From Bradyrhizobium frederickii (GTDB lineage: Bacteria > Pseudomonadota > Alphaproteobacteria > Rhizobiales > Xanthobacteraceae), in assembly GCF_004570865.1 (NCBI RefSeq), contig NZ_SPQS01000007.1:282783-346782 (forward strand): 64,000 nucleotides of DNA. Direction: 5' to 3'. Both the position numbers and the translations under genes were made by a program. The notes beneath the pieces are model-generated. The model did no database searches. It saw only the letters and a program-made list of their open reading frames with translations, and was not told where the DNA came from. Below, piece after piece: positions 28,564-38,383 of this stretch (positions are counted from its first letter, which is position 1; each line of letters starts with the position of its first letter).

Positions 28564-30522
28564 ATGTCCAACTCTCCGAACAATATCGCCGATGAACTCG
28601 CAGCCGAGAATGCGCGGCTGCGCAGCGAGCTGGCGGTTGCGCGGGATCGCCAGAGCGCCAGCGCCGAGATCCTGCGCACCATCGCGGCCTCGCCCTCCGA
28701 TGCCCGTCCGGTGTTCGAGGCGATTGCGTCGAGCTCCAAGCGCTTGCTGGGCGGCTTCTCCGCCACCGTGCTCCAGTTCATTGGCGACGAGTTGCACCTC
28801 GTGGCCTACACGCCGACCAGTCCGGAGGCGGACGAAGGGCTCAAAGCCTCCTTCCCGCGCAAGATCACGGAGTTTCCGACCTTCGCGCTGGTGCGCGGCG
28901 GCGAGACGATCCAGTTTCCCGACAGCGAGGCCGACGACGTCCCTGAGCTGAACCGGGACCTTGCACGGCTGCGCGGCTTCCGCAGCGTGCTGTTCATGCC
29001 GCTGATGAACCGGGGCACGCCGGTCGGCATGATCAGCGTCACGCGCACTGTAACAGGCGCGTTCGCGCCCGACCTCGTGCAGCTGCTCCAGACCTTTGCC
29101 GACCAGGCCGTGATCGCGATCGAGAATGCGCGCCTTTTCAACGAGACGAAAGCGGCGCTGGAGCGCCAGACCGCGACGGCCGACATCCTGAAGGTGATGG
29201 CCGCCTCGCCGTCCGACGTGCAGCCGGTGTTCGACGCTATCGCCACCAACGCCAACCGGCTGATCGGCGGCTTCTCCACGGCGGTGCTGCGCTATGTCGA
29301 CGGCGCCGCGCACCTTGCCGCGTTCACACCGACCGATCCGGCCGGCGATCGCGTGCTGCAGGCCTCGTTTCCGGTGCCGTTCGCCCAGTTTCCGCCTTAC
29401 GGGCTCGTGGCCAATGGCACGGCGGCGCAATTGCCTGACACCGAGCTCGAGCCGGCCGCGCGCGACATCGCGCGCGCCCGCGGCTATCGCAGCATGCTGT
29501 TCGCGCCCTTGATGAGCGAGGGCGAGGCCATCGGCATGATCATCGCGACGCGCCGTGCGACCGGCGCCTTCGCCGAGCATCACGTGCGCCTGCTGCAGAC
29601 CTTCGCCGATCAGGCCGTGATCGCGATCAAGAATGTCAGCCTGTTCAACGAAGTCGCGAGCCGCACCGGGGAGCTCGCCAAGTCGCTCGACGAGCTGCGC
29701 GCGGCGCAGGACCGGCTGGTCCAGACCGAGAAGCTGGCTTCGCTCGGCCAGCTCACTGCCGGCATCGCGCACGAGATCAAGAACCCGCTCAACTTCGTCA
29801 ACAATTTTGCCTCGGTCTCCGCCGAATTGACCGACGAGCTGAACGAGGTGCTGGCGCCGGTCAGCCTCGCAGCCGACATTCGCGCCGAGGTCGACGAGCT
29901 GACGGGGCTTCTCAAGGACAATCTCGGCAAGGTCGTGCAGCACGGACGGCGCGCCGATTCCATCGTCAAGAACATGCTGCTGCATTCGCGCGAAGGCGGC
30001 GGCGAGCATCGGATCAGCGACATCAACGCGGTGGTGGAGGAAAGCCTCACCCTCGCCTATCACGGCGCCCGCGCCGAGCAGCCGCAATTCGACGTGACGC
30101 TCGAACGCGACCTCGATCCGGCGGCCGGCTCGGCCGATGTGTTCCCGCAGGAGATCACGCGGGTGCTGCTGAACCTGATCGGAAACGGATTCCATGCGGT
30201 CGCCAAGCGCAAGGCGGAGAGCGAGGCGGCCGGTTACGAGCCGGTCGTGACCGCCGCGACCCGCGACCGCGGCGATCAGGTCGAGATCCGCATTCGCGAC
30301 AACGGCACCGGCATCCCGGACGAGGTGAAGGAGAAGATGTTCAATCCGTTCTTCACCACCAAGCCGGCCGGTGAAGGCACCGGCCTCGGATTGTCGATGA
30401 GCCACGACATCGTGGTGAAGCAGCATGGCGGCATGATCGACGTCGCGACCAAGCCTGGCGAGTTCACCGAATTCACGATTCTGCTGCCGCGGAAGAGCAG
30501 CTTGCCGGATGGTGCGGGCTGA
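28564..30522 (+). CDS. Soluble histidine kinase with two tandem GAF domains
   Basis: Kinase of 652 residues without a membrane helix. Two GAF modules (about 32-195 and 203-365) are near-copies of each other, each opening AASPSD and ending in LLQTFADQAVIAI. They are followed by a coiled coil, the H box GIAHEIKNPLNF with H403, and an ATPase domain (NLIGNGFHAV, DNGTGIP, GTGLGLS). The start at 28564 follows TCAGGA; the frame is open from 28528. No response regulator is adjacent. The gene ends 3 bp from the convergent exporter gene. GAF pairs usually bind small ligands or chromophores; no Cys for bilin attachment is evident. Confidence 0.92.
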   Translation: MSNSPNNIADELAAENARLRSELAVARDRQSASAEILRTIAASPSDARPVFEAIASSSKRLLGGFSATVLQFIGDELHLVAYTPTSPEADEGLKASFPRKITEFPTFALVRGGETIQFPDSEADDVPELNRDLARLRGFRSVLFMPLMNRGTPVGMISVTRTVTGAFAPDLVQLLQTFADQAVIAIENARLFNETKAALERQTATADILKVMAASPSDVQPVFDAIATNANRLIGGFSTAVLRYVDGAAHLAAFTPTDPAGDRVLQASFPVPFAQFPPYGLVANGTAAQLPDTELEPAARDIARARGYRSMLFAPLMSEGEAIGMIIATRRATGAFAEHHVRLLQTFADQAVIAIKNVSLFNEVASRTGELAKSLDELRAAQDRLVQTEKLASLGQLTAGIAHEIKNPLNFVNNFASVSAELTDELNEVLAPVSLAADIRAEVDELTGLLKDNLGKVVQHGRRADSIVKNMLLHSREGGGEHRISDINAVVEESLTLAYHGARAEQPQFDVTLERDLDPAAGSADVFPQEITRVLLNLIGNGFHAVAKRKAESEAAGYEPVVTAATRDRGDQVEIRIRDNGTGIPDEVKEKMFNPFFTTKPAGEGTGLGLSMSHDIVVKQHGGMIDVATKPGEFTEFTILLPRKSSLPDGAG

Positions 30523-30525
30523 GCC

Positions 30526-32109
30526 CTACTCCGCCATCTCAACGGGTTGCTGCGCCGAAGGCCCGGCCAGCGGCCGCTCCTCCATCGCAATCAGGCACAG
30601 CGCCGCGGTGGTCATCAGCGCGGTGGCGGCGCCGAACACGTAGCGGAAGGCGTGCCGCATATCGTCGGCGGGGATCGCAACGCTGCCCGCGGCGTGATGC
30701 TCGCCGGCGAGCGGAACGTCGACGCCGAGCGCGATGAGCAGGATCGCCGCGAACGCGGCCACGGTGAACGAGGACATCAGCGAGCGGAAAAAGTTCATCG
30801 CCCCGGTGATGGTGCCGACCTGCGGGCGCGCGACCGAGTTCTGCAGCGAGACCACGCAGACCGGAAAGGTGGTGCCGAGCCCGAGTGCGAACGCCGCCAT
30901 CAGCGTCAACAGGCCCCACAGCGGCAAGGTGGTCAGCGTGAGGCCGAGGCCGCACAGCGCAGCCCAGGAGGTGCCGACAATGGCGACGCGCTTGTAGTGC
31001 TTCGCACGGGCCATGGTGCGGCCGGCGACGGCCGCGCCGACGGTCGAGACCGCCGCAAGCGGGATCAGGGCAAGACCCGCCTCGCTTGCGCTCAAATGGT
31101 AGACCGACTCGTAATAAAGCGGCAGCTGCACCGTAAGGCCGGTGATCGCCCCGAGCCCGCAACCGCCGGCGGTCAGCGCGAAAGGCGCCACCGATCCGGT
31201 CAGCAGCTTCAGCGGCAGGAACGGCTCGTCGGCGCGGCGCGCGTGCCACACGAAGCTGACCGCGAGCGCGACGGCGCCGCCCACCAGCGCCAGCACGGTC
31301 GGCGACAGCCACGGATAGCGCGTGCCGCCCCAGGTCAGCACCAGCATGAAGACGACGGCCGAGGCCATCAGCAGCACGCCGCCGAGCCAGTCGACCTTGC
31401 GCTTGCGGTGGAACACCGGGATCTTCTTCATCTTCGGCAGCAGCATCACGATGGCCGCAGCCGCGAGCGGCAGGTTGATCCAGAAGATCATCGACCAGTG
31501 CAGATGCTCGGCGAACACGCCGCCGATGACGGGGCCCAAAATGCCCCCGACCATCCAGACGCTGGAGAAATAGGCCTGGTACTGGCCGCGCTCGCGCGGG
31601 GAGACGACGTCCGAGATCACGGTCTGCACGACCGGCATGATGCCGCCGCCGCCAAGCCCCTGAAGGCCGCGCGCCAGGATCAGCATCGGCATGTTCGGCG
31701 CGATCGCGCACAGCACCGAGCCTGCCACGAACAGGCTGAGCGAGATGATGATCATGGCGCGGCGGCCGTAGATGTCGCTGAGCGTGCCGAACACCGGCGC
31801 GACCGCGGTCGAGGCGAGCAGATAGGCGGTGATGACCCAGGAGAGATTGGAGACGTCCTGGAACTGGCGCCCGATGGTCGGCAGCGCGGTCGCAACGATG
31901 GTCTGATCGAGCGCCGCCAGGAACATCGTCAGCATCAGGCTGATGACGATGGTGCGGACCTCGTCCTGCGACAGCGGCGCCGGCGGCGTGATGGACGGGG
32001 CGTCGTCGACGCTGATGACCTCGCTCGGCAGCCGGGACAGCTCCTCGGCGATGTCGTCGGGCAAAGTCTGGAGGTCGGCAGAAGCGCCCTGCCGGTCGAA
32101 CTTGTTCAT
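30526..32109 (-). CDS. MFS multidrug exporter, DHA2/EmrB-QacA family
   Basis: Proton-coupled drug exporter of 527 residues with 14 predicted membrane helices. Family marks are a basic loop LSDIYGRRAMIIISLSLF (motif A) and a GLQGLGGGGIMPVVQTVISDVV segment in helix 5 region (motif C-like). The first ~55 residues are polar and cytoplasmic. No EmrA-type membrane-fusion partner and no TetR gene sit next to it, so it may work alone. It converges on the GAF kinase gene with a 3-bp gap. The ATG at 32109 is the first in frame. Confidence 0.92.
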   Translation of the reverse strand: MNKFDRQGASADLQTLPDDIAEELSRLPSEVISVDDAPSITPPAPLSQDEVRTIVISLMLTMFLAALDQTIVATALPTIGRQFQDVSNLSWVITAYLLASTAVAPVFGTLSDIYGRRAMIIISLSLFVAGSVLCAIAPNMPMLILARGLQGLGGGGIMPVVQTVISDVVSPRERGQYQAYFSSVWMVGGILGPVIGGVFAEHLHWSMIFWINLPLAAAAIVMLLPKMKKIPVFHRKRKVDWLGGVLLMASAVVFMLVLTWGGTRYPWLSPTVLALVGGAVALAVSFVWHARRADEPFLPLKLLTGSVAPFALTAGGCGLGAITGLTVQLPLYYESVYHLSASEAGLALIPLAAVSTVGAAVAGRTMARAKHYKRVAIVGTSWAALCGLGLTLTTLPLWGLLTLMAAFALGLGTTFPVCVVSLQNSVARPQVGTITGAMNFFRSLMSSFTVAAFAAILLIALGVDVPLAGEHHAAGSVAIPADDMRHAFRYVFGAATALMTTAALCLIAMEERPLAGPSAQQPVEMAE

Positions 32110-32293
32110 TTCGCTCGGACGTCGTGTGGCGGCGCAACGCCGCGAAGGATTCGTTCTATGCAGCCCAATCTAGACAGCAAAGTTCTTCCCGGGCAGGCAC
32201 CGCCGCGCATGGGTGCATCCCGCCCCCGGGCCATCCCGAACAATTGATCAGCCGAATGAACGAAATATCCGCGACGCTGCCCCCTCTCTCCAT

Positions 32294-32379
32294 CGTCATG
32301 GCCGGGCTTGTCCCGGCCATCCACGATCTTTCGCGCGGTACGGAGAACGTGGATGCCCGGGACAAGCCCGGGCATGACG
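32294..32379. repeat. Intergenic inverted repeat (CGTCATGGCCGGGCTTG type)
   Basis: Arms 32294-32325 and 32348-32379 are 32 nt each and complementary at nearly every position; the left arm begins CGTCATGGCCGGGCTTGTCC. The spacer is 22 nt. I recall this as a common dispersed palindrome in Bradyrhizobium intergenic regions. It lies in the 324-bp spacer 32110-32433, between the promoter of the exporter gene and the end of the ycgN-type gene; nothing else is visible in that spacer. Confidence 0.8.
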
Positions 32380-32433
32380 CGTTTGCGGAACGCCTGCGGG
32401 CTCGAGAGGACTGATCCTGCCCTGGAAGGCGGC

Positions 32434-32949
32434 TCAGTCCTTCGGACGTCGCTTCAGGCGGGCCCGTCTCGGCAGCACGGCCGGCCATTGCACGATGTGG
32501 TCCTCGAGCTCCTGGTCCGGGATCTCCTCCTCGCTGCCTTCAACCCGGCCGCGCACGGAGACGCCGGCTTCGTGCACGGTGTTGGGATCGCCTGACACCA
32601 GCGGATGCCACCAATAGAGGTCCCGCCCCTCGGCGACGAGCTTGTAGCCGCAGCTCGGCGGCAGCCAGTTCAGGGTGCGAACATTGGCCGGGGTCAGGCG
32701 GACGCAATCCGGAACCTTGTCGGACCGATTCGGATAGTCCTTGCAGGCGCAGCTCGCACCATCGAGCAGCTTGCAGCCGACATGGGTGAAATAGATCTGC
32801 CCGGTGTCCTCGTCCTCGAGCTTGTTCAGGCAGCAGCGGCCGCAGCCGTCGCACAGGCTTTCCCATTCGCCCGCCGACATCTCTTCCAACGTCTTGGTTT
32901 TCCAGAAGAATCCTTCCTGGCCTGAAGGTCGTTTGGGAGCTGCGGTCAT
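32434..32949 (-). CDS. YcgN family cysteine-cluster protein
   Basis: Cysteine-rich protein of 171 residues from the YcgN/UPF0260 family. The N-terminal half carries the cluster CDGCGRCC, then C in [15 protein letters not shown] and PDCVRL, a pattern of eight or more cysteines thought to hold zinc or an iron-sulfur cluster. The C-terminal part is [13 protein letters not shown] sequence conserved in the family. Function is unknown in general. An ATG at 32949 follows GAGG. It reads away from the divergent penicillin-binding protein gene (292-bp spacer with nothing recognisable). Confidence 0.9.
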   Translation of the reverse strand: MTAAPKRPSGQEGFFWKTKTLEEMSAGEWESLCDGCGRCCLNKLEDEDTGQIYFTHVGCKLLDGASCACKDYPNRSDKVPDCVRLTPANVRTLNWLPPSCGYKLVAEGRDLYWWHPLVSGDPNTVHEAGVSVRGRVEGSEEEIPDQELEDHIVQWPAVLPRRARLKRRPKD

Positions 32950-33241
32950 GCGCCTCAACAAAGGTTCGAAAAAGTGACGGCCACGCCTTCTAGGGCGTGC
33001 GGCCGCGATGGTGCAAGCAAGGCGCCTTTGAGGCCCGTAATGATCCGGGGTCAATTAGGCCTGTTGTTCAAAATCGCGAGCGTGACCATTGGTTTATGGG
33101 CCCCGCTCGGCTAGAAGGAACAGCAAGTCCCTCGGATGCTGGCCGGGCGCCTTGGGTTTGCCGCAACATTCCCCCAAGACGTCTCGACGCCGCCCCGGCC
33201 GGGTGCTTGAACGCTGTTGAAGCGAGCCTCAAAGGTTCCAG

Positions 33242-35521
33242 GTGCGCCAGATCATACCATCGCATTGGAAGCAGAGGATCCGGAATTTCTTCCTGGATCT
33301 CGATGCGCGCATCGACTCCTCGCTGTTCTCCTCGGCCAAGGGCATCCGCGAGCTCTACGAGCGCTACTCGACCTTCATGGACCGGTTCTATGTCGGGCGC
33401 TGGAAGCGCTGGGTGTTCATCGAGCCGCTGTCGGAGGCCGCGACGCTGGGCCTCGGCGGCCTGGTCGTGATGCTCGCCCTCGCCATCCCCGCCTTCCGCG
33501 AGACCGCGGACGAGGACTGGCTGAAGAAGTCCGATCTGGCGGTGACCTTCCTCGACCGCTACGGCAATCCGATCGGCAGCCGCGGCATCAAGCACAACGA
33601 CTCGATCCCGCTGGAAGATTTTCCGGACGTGCTGATCAAGGCGACGCTGGCGACCGAGGACCGCCGCTTCTACGAGCATTTCGGCATCGACATCGCCGGC
33701 ACCGCGCGCGCGCTCGTCACCAACGCGCAGGCCGGCGGCGTCCGCCAGGGCGGCTCCTCGATCACCCAGCAGCTCGCCAAGAACCTGTTCCTGAGCAACG
33801 AGCGCACCATCGAGCGCAAGGTCAATGAGGCCTTCCTCGCGATCTGGCTGGAATGGCGCCTGACCAAGAACGAGATCCTCAAGCTGTATCTCGACCGCGC
33901 CTATATGGGCGGCGGCACCTTCGGCGTCGACGGCGCGGCGCATTTCTACTTCAACAAGTCGGCACGCGACGTGACCTTGGCGGAAGCCGCGATGCTGGCC
34001 GGCCTGTTCAAGGCCCCGACCAAGTACGCACCCCACATCAACCTGCCCGCCGCCCGCGCCCGCGCCAACGTCGTGCTCGACAATCTCGTCGATGCCGGCT
34101 TCATGACCGAAGGCCAGGTGTTCGGCGCCCGCCGCAATCCGGCTTTCGCGGTCGACCGCCGCGACGAGGCCTCGCCGAACTACTATCTCGACTACGCCTT
34201 CGACGAGATGCGCAAGCTGGTCGACACCTTCCCGAAGTCCTACACCGAGCGCGTCTTCGTGGTGCGGCTCGCGATCGACACCAACGTGCAGAAGGCGGCG
34301 GAAGACGCGGTCGAGAACCAGTTGCGCCAGTTCGGCCGCGACTATCACGCGACCCAGGCTGCGACCGTCGTCGCCGATCTCGACGGCGGCATCCGCGCCA
34401 TGGTCGGCGGCCGCGACTACGGCGCCAGCCAGTTCAACCGCGCCACCGACGCCTATCGCCAGCCCGGCTCCTCGTTCAAGCCTTACGTCTACACCACGGC
34501 GCTGCTGAACGGTTACACACCGAACTCGATCGTGGTCGACGGCCCGGTCTGCATCGGCAATTGGTGCCCGCAGAATTATGGCCATTCCTATTCCGGCTCG
34601 GTGACGCTGACGCAGGCGATCACGCGCTCGATCAACGTGGTGCCGGTGAAGCTCTCGATCGCGATCGGTCAGAAGGAGCAGCCGAAGGCGCCGAACCCGG
34701 CCAAGATCGGCCGCGCCAAGATCGTCGAGGTCGCGCGCCGCTTCGGCCTCAAGGCGCCGCTGCCGGACACGCCGTCGCTGCCGATCGGCTCGGACGAAGT
34801 CACCGTGCTCGAGCACGCCGTGGCCTACGCGACCTTCCCCAACCGCGGCAAGGCGGTGACGCCGCACTCGGTGCTCGAAGTGCGCACCGGTGCCGGCGAT
34901 CTCGTCTGGCGCTGGGACCGCGACGGGCCGAAGCCGCGGCAGGCGATCCCCGCTTCCGTCGCCGCCGACATGGCCGGCATGATGAGCCACGTCGTCAGCG
35001 AAGGCACCGCGCGCCGCGCCGCGCTCGACGGCATTCCGACCGCGGGCAAGACCGGCACGACCAATGCCTATCGCGACGCCTGGTTCGTCGGCTACACCGG
35101 CAATTTCACCTGCGCGGTCTGGTACGGCAACGACGATTACTCGCCGACCAACCGCATGACCGGCGGCTCGCTGCCGGCGCAGACCTGGCACGACATCATG
35201 CTCGCGGCGCATCAGGGCGTCGAGGTCCGCGAGATCCCCGGCATCGGCATGGGCCAGAAGCTGCCGCCGCAGCATGTCAGCAACGCGCAGGCCAACGCGG
35301 CGCCGAAGATCCTGGAGACCAAGCCGGGTCCACCGCCGGTGCTGACCAAGCGCGGCGCCGACATCCTGGTGCGCGTCGAGAAGCTGCTGGATGACGCCGC
35401 CAGGACGGCCAAGAAATCGGCGGATGCCGACAGCAAACCATCCGCGGCGACGAGCGCGCTCGCCTTCCCGCAGAACTACGCGGAAGAGAATGCCAACGCC
35501 TCGGCTCCGCGCAAGAACTGA
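33242..35521 (+). CDS. Class A penicillin-binding protein (PBP1A family)
   Basis: Bifunctional peptidoglycan synthase of 759 residues. One membrane helix (about residues 72-88) follows an unusually long, ~65-residue cytoplasmic N-terminus. The glycosyltransferase domain shows EDRRFYEHFGID and GGSSITQQLAKNLFLS. The transpeptidase domain has the SxxK serine S410 and K413 (SSFK), the SxN motif (SIN) and K603-T-G (GKTGTT). The Ala/Lys-rich C-terminal tail is variable. A GTG start at 33242 is preceded by AAAGG. Two small membrane-anchored DUF proteins follow in tight order, the first 9 bp after the stop. Confidence 0.95.
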   Translation: MRQIIPSHWKQRIRNFFLDLDARIDSSLFSSAKGIRELYERYSTFMDRFYVGRWKRWVFIEPLSEAATLGLGGLVVMLALAIPAFRETADEDWLKKSDLAVTFLDRYGNPIGSRGIKHNDSIPLEDFPDVLIKATLATEDRRFYEHFGIDIAGTARALVTNAQAGGVRQGGSSITQQLAKNLFLSNERTIERKVNEAFLAIWLEWRLTKNEILKLYLDRAYMGGGTFGVDGAAHFYFNKSARDVTLAEAAMLAGLFKAPTKYAPHINLPAARARANVVLDNLVDAGFMTEGQVFGARRNPAFAVDRRDEASPNYYLDYAFDEMRKLVDTFPKSYTERVFVVRLAIDTNVQKAAEDAVENQLRQFGRDYHATQAATVVADLDGGIRAMVGGRDYGASQFNRATDAYRQPGSSFKPYVYTTALLNGYTPNSIVVDGPVCIGNWCPQNYGHSYSGSVTLTQAITRSINVVPVKLSIAIGQKEQPKAPNPAKIGRAKIVEVARRFGLKAPLPDTPSLPIGSDEVTVLEHAVAYATFPNRGKAVTPHSVLEVRTGAGDLVWRWDRDGPKPRQAIPASVAADMAGMMSHVVSEGTARRAALDGIPTAGKTGTTNAYRDAWFVGYTGNFTCAVWYGNDDYSPTNRMTGGSLPAQTWHDIMLAAHQGVEVREIPGIGMGQKLPPQHVSNAQANAAPKILETKPGPPPVLTKRGADILVRVEKLLDDAARTAKKSADADSKPSAATSALAFPQNYAEENANASAPRKN

Positions 35522-35530
35522 TCGAAACCC

Positions 35531-36109
35531 GTGCGGCTGATCCTGATCACATTGACGGCCCTTCTGCTCGCGACGGTGGTCGGCGTCGGCGCGACCTGGA
35601 TGACGACGACGCGCGGCACCGAGATCGGCGCGCTGACCATCGGCGCCTGGACCGCGCGGCCGCGCACCGGCACCGCCGACGTCGATCCCTATTCGCGCGC
35701 CACCATCGTGCGCAACGGCGAACTGCCGATCGGCACCGGCGACGGCGTCGCGTTCACCGCCACCACCGACGACAAGAAGAAGGCGCTCGACGGCCGCTGC
35801 GACGTGATCGTCTCCGGCGTGACGCCGCCGGCGCGGTTCTGGACGCTGACGCTCTACGACCGCAAGGGCCATCTCGTCGCCAATTCGCTACAGCGCTACG
35901 GCTTCACCAGCCAGGAGATCGTGCGGTCCTCCGACGGCTCGTTCGAGATCCGCATCGCCTCGCGCTCGCGCGCCGGCAATTGGCTGCCGACCGGCGGCAT
36001 CGAGCGCTACGCCCTGATGCTGCGCCTCTACGACACCCCGGTCGGCGTCGCCACGCGCACCCAGCGCGATGCGCCGATGCCCAGCATCAGCACGGTGGGC
36101 TGCTCATGA
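35531..36109 (+). CDS. Membrane-anchored DUF1214 domain protein
   Basis: Protein of 192 residues with an N-terminal hydrophobic anchor (residues 3-22, LILITLTALLLATVVGVGAT). The DUF1214 body is recognisable by ARFWTLTLYDRKGHLVANSL, DGSFEIRIAS and GNWLPTGG-type segments. It starts at a GTG 9 bp after the penicillin-binding protein stop and its own stop overlaps the next gene by 4 bp (ATGA). In many bacteria DUF1254 and DUF1214 occur as one fused protein; here each half is a separate single-anchor protein. Function unknown; the setting suggests an envelope role. Confidence 0.85.
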   Translation: MRLILITLTALLLATVVGVGATWMTTTRGTEIGALTIGAWTARPRTGTADVDPYSRATIVRNGELPIGTGDGVAFTATTDDKKKALDGRCDVIVSGVTPPARFWTLTLYDRKGHLVANSLQRYGFTSQEIVRSSDGSFEIRIASRSRAGNWLPTGGIERYALMLRLYDTPVGVATRTQRDAPMPSISTVGCS

Positions 36110-36690
36110 TCCGGCTGCTGTTCACCATCGTTGCCGGAATCGTTCTGGGCCTCGTCGTCCATCTCGTCAGCGTGCTGGCGCTGCCGCGGATCGCGACGCA
36201 GGACGCCTATTCGCGGCTGACGCCGATGACGAAGGTGAACGGCGTCAGCCAGCTTCCCCTCGCCGATCCCAACACGTCGCCGATGCCGTTCATGGACCCG
36301 GCCTTTGCGCTGGCGATCTGCCGCTACGACCTTTCGGGCGGACCGATCAAGCTCACGGTGCCCGTCAGCCAGGCCTACACCTCGGTGTCGTTCTACACCC
36401 GCAACGAGATCGCCTATTACGCCATCAACGACCGCTCGGCGGGGCGCAAGGTGATCGAGCTCGATCTGATGACGGAAGCGCAGCACAACGAGCTGCCCGA
36501 GGACGAAGAGGTCACCGCGGCCGACCGCCTGATCATCGATTCCCCTGCTACCACCGGCCTGATCGTGATGAAGGCGCTCGCCCCCGAGCCCGGCCTGATG
36601 CCGCAGGCACAGGCAACCCTGCAGGCCGCGACCTGCGCGCCGCAGACCGAGCCGCCGGCCAAGGCCGAGGCGCCGCGCGGACGGCGTTGA
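36106..36690 (+). CDS. Membrane-anchored DUF1254-like protein
   Basis: Protein of 194 residues with an N-terminal anchor (MIRLLFTIVAGIVLGLVVHL) and a periplasmic body with the DAYSRL, SQAYTSVSFYTRNEIAYYAIND and ADRLIIDSP-type segments, which fit a DUF1254-like half. The ATG at 36106 lies inside the stop codon of the DUF1214 gene, so the two are translated together and likely form one complex. The last 25 residues are Pro/Ala/Lys-rich. The frame is open upstream within the previous gene, but the overlap start is clear. Confidence 0.83.
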   Translation: MIRLLFTIVAGIVLGLVVHLVSVLALPRIATQDAYSRLTPMTKVNGVSQLPLADPNTSPMPFMDPAFALAICRYDLSGGPIKLTVPVSQAYTSVSFYTRNEIAYYAINDRSAGRKVIELDLMTEAQHNELPEDEEVTAADRLIIDSPATTGLIVMKALAPEPGLMPQAQATLQAATCAPQTEPPAKAEAPRGRR

Positions 36691-36816
36691 CGCGCGGCTG
36701 GCTCGGCACCTTCAGAACGAAAAGCGCGAAAACAATCCCATGCACAGTAGCGGGGCCATTGAAATCATTGGGCTCCTTGATCGGCGACGACCACGCTTCC
36801 GGCCCGCAATGACGCT

Positions 36817-36845
36817 GCTTTGACACGTCGGGCAAAACACCGGCA
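36817..36845. repeat. Dispersed intergenic repeat, copy 1
   Basis: The 29-nt string beginning GCTTTGACACGTCGGGCA recurs at 42498-42526 with two mismatches, in the same strand sense and in both cases between convergent genes. The preceding 36721-36816 stretch also looks like part of such an element (CGCGAAAACAATCCCATGCA). Probably a multicopy genomic repeat near transcription ends. Confidence 0.6.
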
Positions 36846-36878
36846 GAGTGGCATCATCGCGAGGAAGGCCGCCCTCGA

Positions 36879-37649
36879 TCAATGAATGATCTGGCCGAGG
36901 AAATCTCTCGCCCGCTCCGTGCTCGGCGCGCGGAAGAAGGTTTCGGGATCGGCTTCCTCGACGATGGCGCCGCGGTCCATGAAGACCACCCGGTCGGCGA
37001 CTTCGCGGGCGAAGCCCATCTCGTGCGTCACGCAGACCATAGTCATCCCGTCCCGCGCGAGCTCAACCATGATGTCGAGCACCTCCTTGACCATCTCGGG
37101 GTCGAGCGCGGAGGTCGGCTCGTCGAACAGCATGATCTTCGGCTGCATGCAGAGGGCGCGCGCGATGGCGACACGCTGCTGCTGGCCGCCGGACAGCTGT
37201 CCCGGATATTTGTTCGCCTGATCGTGGATGCGCACCTTGCGCAGGAAACCGAGCGCGCGCTCGTGCGCCTCGGCGCGCGACAGGCCGCGCACCTTCATCG
37301 GCGCCAGCATGCAATTCTCGGCGATCGAGAGATGCGGAAACAGGTTGAAGCTCTGGAACACCATGCCGACCTCGCGGCGGACGTTGTTGATGTCCCCCAT
37401 CCGGTCCGTCAGCTCGACGCCGTCGACGACGATCCGGCCGGCGTCATGCTTCTCGATATGATTGATGCAGCGGATCAGCGTCGACTTGCCCGAGCCCGAC
37501 GGACCGCAAAGCACGATCTTCTCCCCTGCCCTCACGCTGAGATTGATATCGTTCAGGGCCGTGAAGCGCCCGAACCGCTTCACCACTCCCTCCACGGCGA
37601 CGATGGCCTGCGGTCGGCTCGTCTCGTCCACGGCGGTCTGCTGAACCAT
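36879..37649 (-). CDS. gltL: Amino acid ABC transporter ATPase, GltL/GlnQ-like
   Basis: ATP-hydrolysing subunit of the polar amino acid importer, 256 residues. Walker [10 protein letters not shown], signature [15 protein letters not shown], Walker [14 protein letters not shown] and the switch histidine in VTHEMGF are all intact. The N-terminal ~15 residues ([16 protein letters not shown]) are an extension beyond the usual start. An ATG at 37649 follows GGGAG. It is the last gene of the five-gene aminotransferase-transporter operon, 38 bp after the second permease, and ends facing the DUF1254 gene. Confidence 0.93.
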   Translation of the reverse strand: MVQQTAVDETSRPQAIVAVEGVVKRFGRFTALNDINLSVRAGEKIVLCGPSGSGKSTLIRCINHIEKHDAGRIVVDGVELTDRMGDINNVRREVGMVFQSFNLFPHLSIAENCMLAPMKVRGLSRAEAHERALGFLRKVRIHDQANKYPGQLSGGQQQRVAIARALCMQPKIMLFDEPTSALDPEMVKEVLDIMVELARDGMTMVCVTHEMGFAREVADRVVFMDRGAIVEEADPETFFRAPSTERARDFLGQIIH

Positions 37650-37687
37650 TTTCGTCTCCCAGGGGACAGGATGTCTCGTCTGATTGC

Positions 37688-38383
37688 TTATCGACGCGCG
37701 CCGGCGATCGCATAGCGCTTGCGCAGGAGCGCGACGCCTTGCGAGGCTGCCGAACTGATCGCGAGGTAGACCACGACGATCACGAGGTACATCTCGACGA
37801 GACGGCCGTTGAGCTGCGCAAGCTTCGAGGCTGCGCCGAGCAGGTCGGTGAGCGAGAGCACGTAGACCAGCGAGGTGTCCTGGAACAGGATGATGGTCTG
37901 GCTCAGGATGATCGGGCTCGCGACCCGGAGCACCTGCGGCAGGATCACGCTGCGATAGGTCTCGAAAGTGGACAAGGCGAGCGCCTGGCACGCCTCGAAC
38001 TGCCCTCGGTTCACGGCGCGCAGGCCGACGCGGATGATCTCCGAATAGTAGGCCGCCTCGAACAGGCCGAAGGTGATGAAGGCCGTCCAGGTGGCGCCGA
38101 TCGGAACGGGGCCGCCGCTTCCGCTGAGGTGACCGAGCACGATCGGCACCAGGAAGAAGAACCAGAACAGGACGAGGATCAGCGGGATCGAGCGGATCAG
38201 GGCGATGTAGCCGCGCACGATCCTTGCGATCACCGGCACCTCGAAGTGCTGCAACAGCGCAAAGCAGGTGCCGAGGACCATGCCGACCACGAAAGCGACC
38301 GCGGTGAGCGCCAAGGAAAACAGCAATCCGGACCAGAGATAGGGCCAGGCCTGCAGAACGATCGAGAAATCGAGGCTGTTCAT
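37688..38383 (-). CDS. gltK: Amino acid ABC transporter permease, GltK-like
   Basis: Inner-membrane permease of 231 residues of the His/Glu/Gln/Arg 3-TM family, with about five helices. The cytoplasmic EAA-type loop is visible as [23 protein letters not shown], which contacts the ATPase. The ATG at 38383 overlaps the stop of the first permease gene (ATGA). A longer open frame to 39073 exists but runs antisense-frame through the neighbouring permease and is not a real fusion. It pairs with the GltJ-like permease in a heterodimeric channel. Confidence 0.93.
   Translation of the reverse strand: MNSLDFSIVLQAWPYLWSGLLFSLALTAVAFVVGMVLGTCFALLQHFEVPVIARIVRGYIALIRSIPLILVLFWFFFLVPIVLGHLSGSGGPVPIGATWTAFITFGLFEAAYYSEIIRVGLRAVNRGQFEACQALALSTFETYRSVILPQVLRVASPIILSQTIILFQDTSLVYVLSLTDLLGAASKLAQLNGRLVEMYLVIVVVYLAISSAASQGVALLRKRYAIAGARR

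Noticed and set aside
36720..36800. A small coding frame between the DUF1254 gene and gltL
   Set aside because: The stretch resembles a dispersed intergenic repeat and offers no start with a ribosome site.
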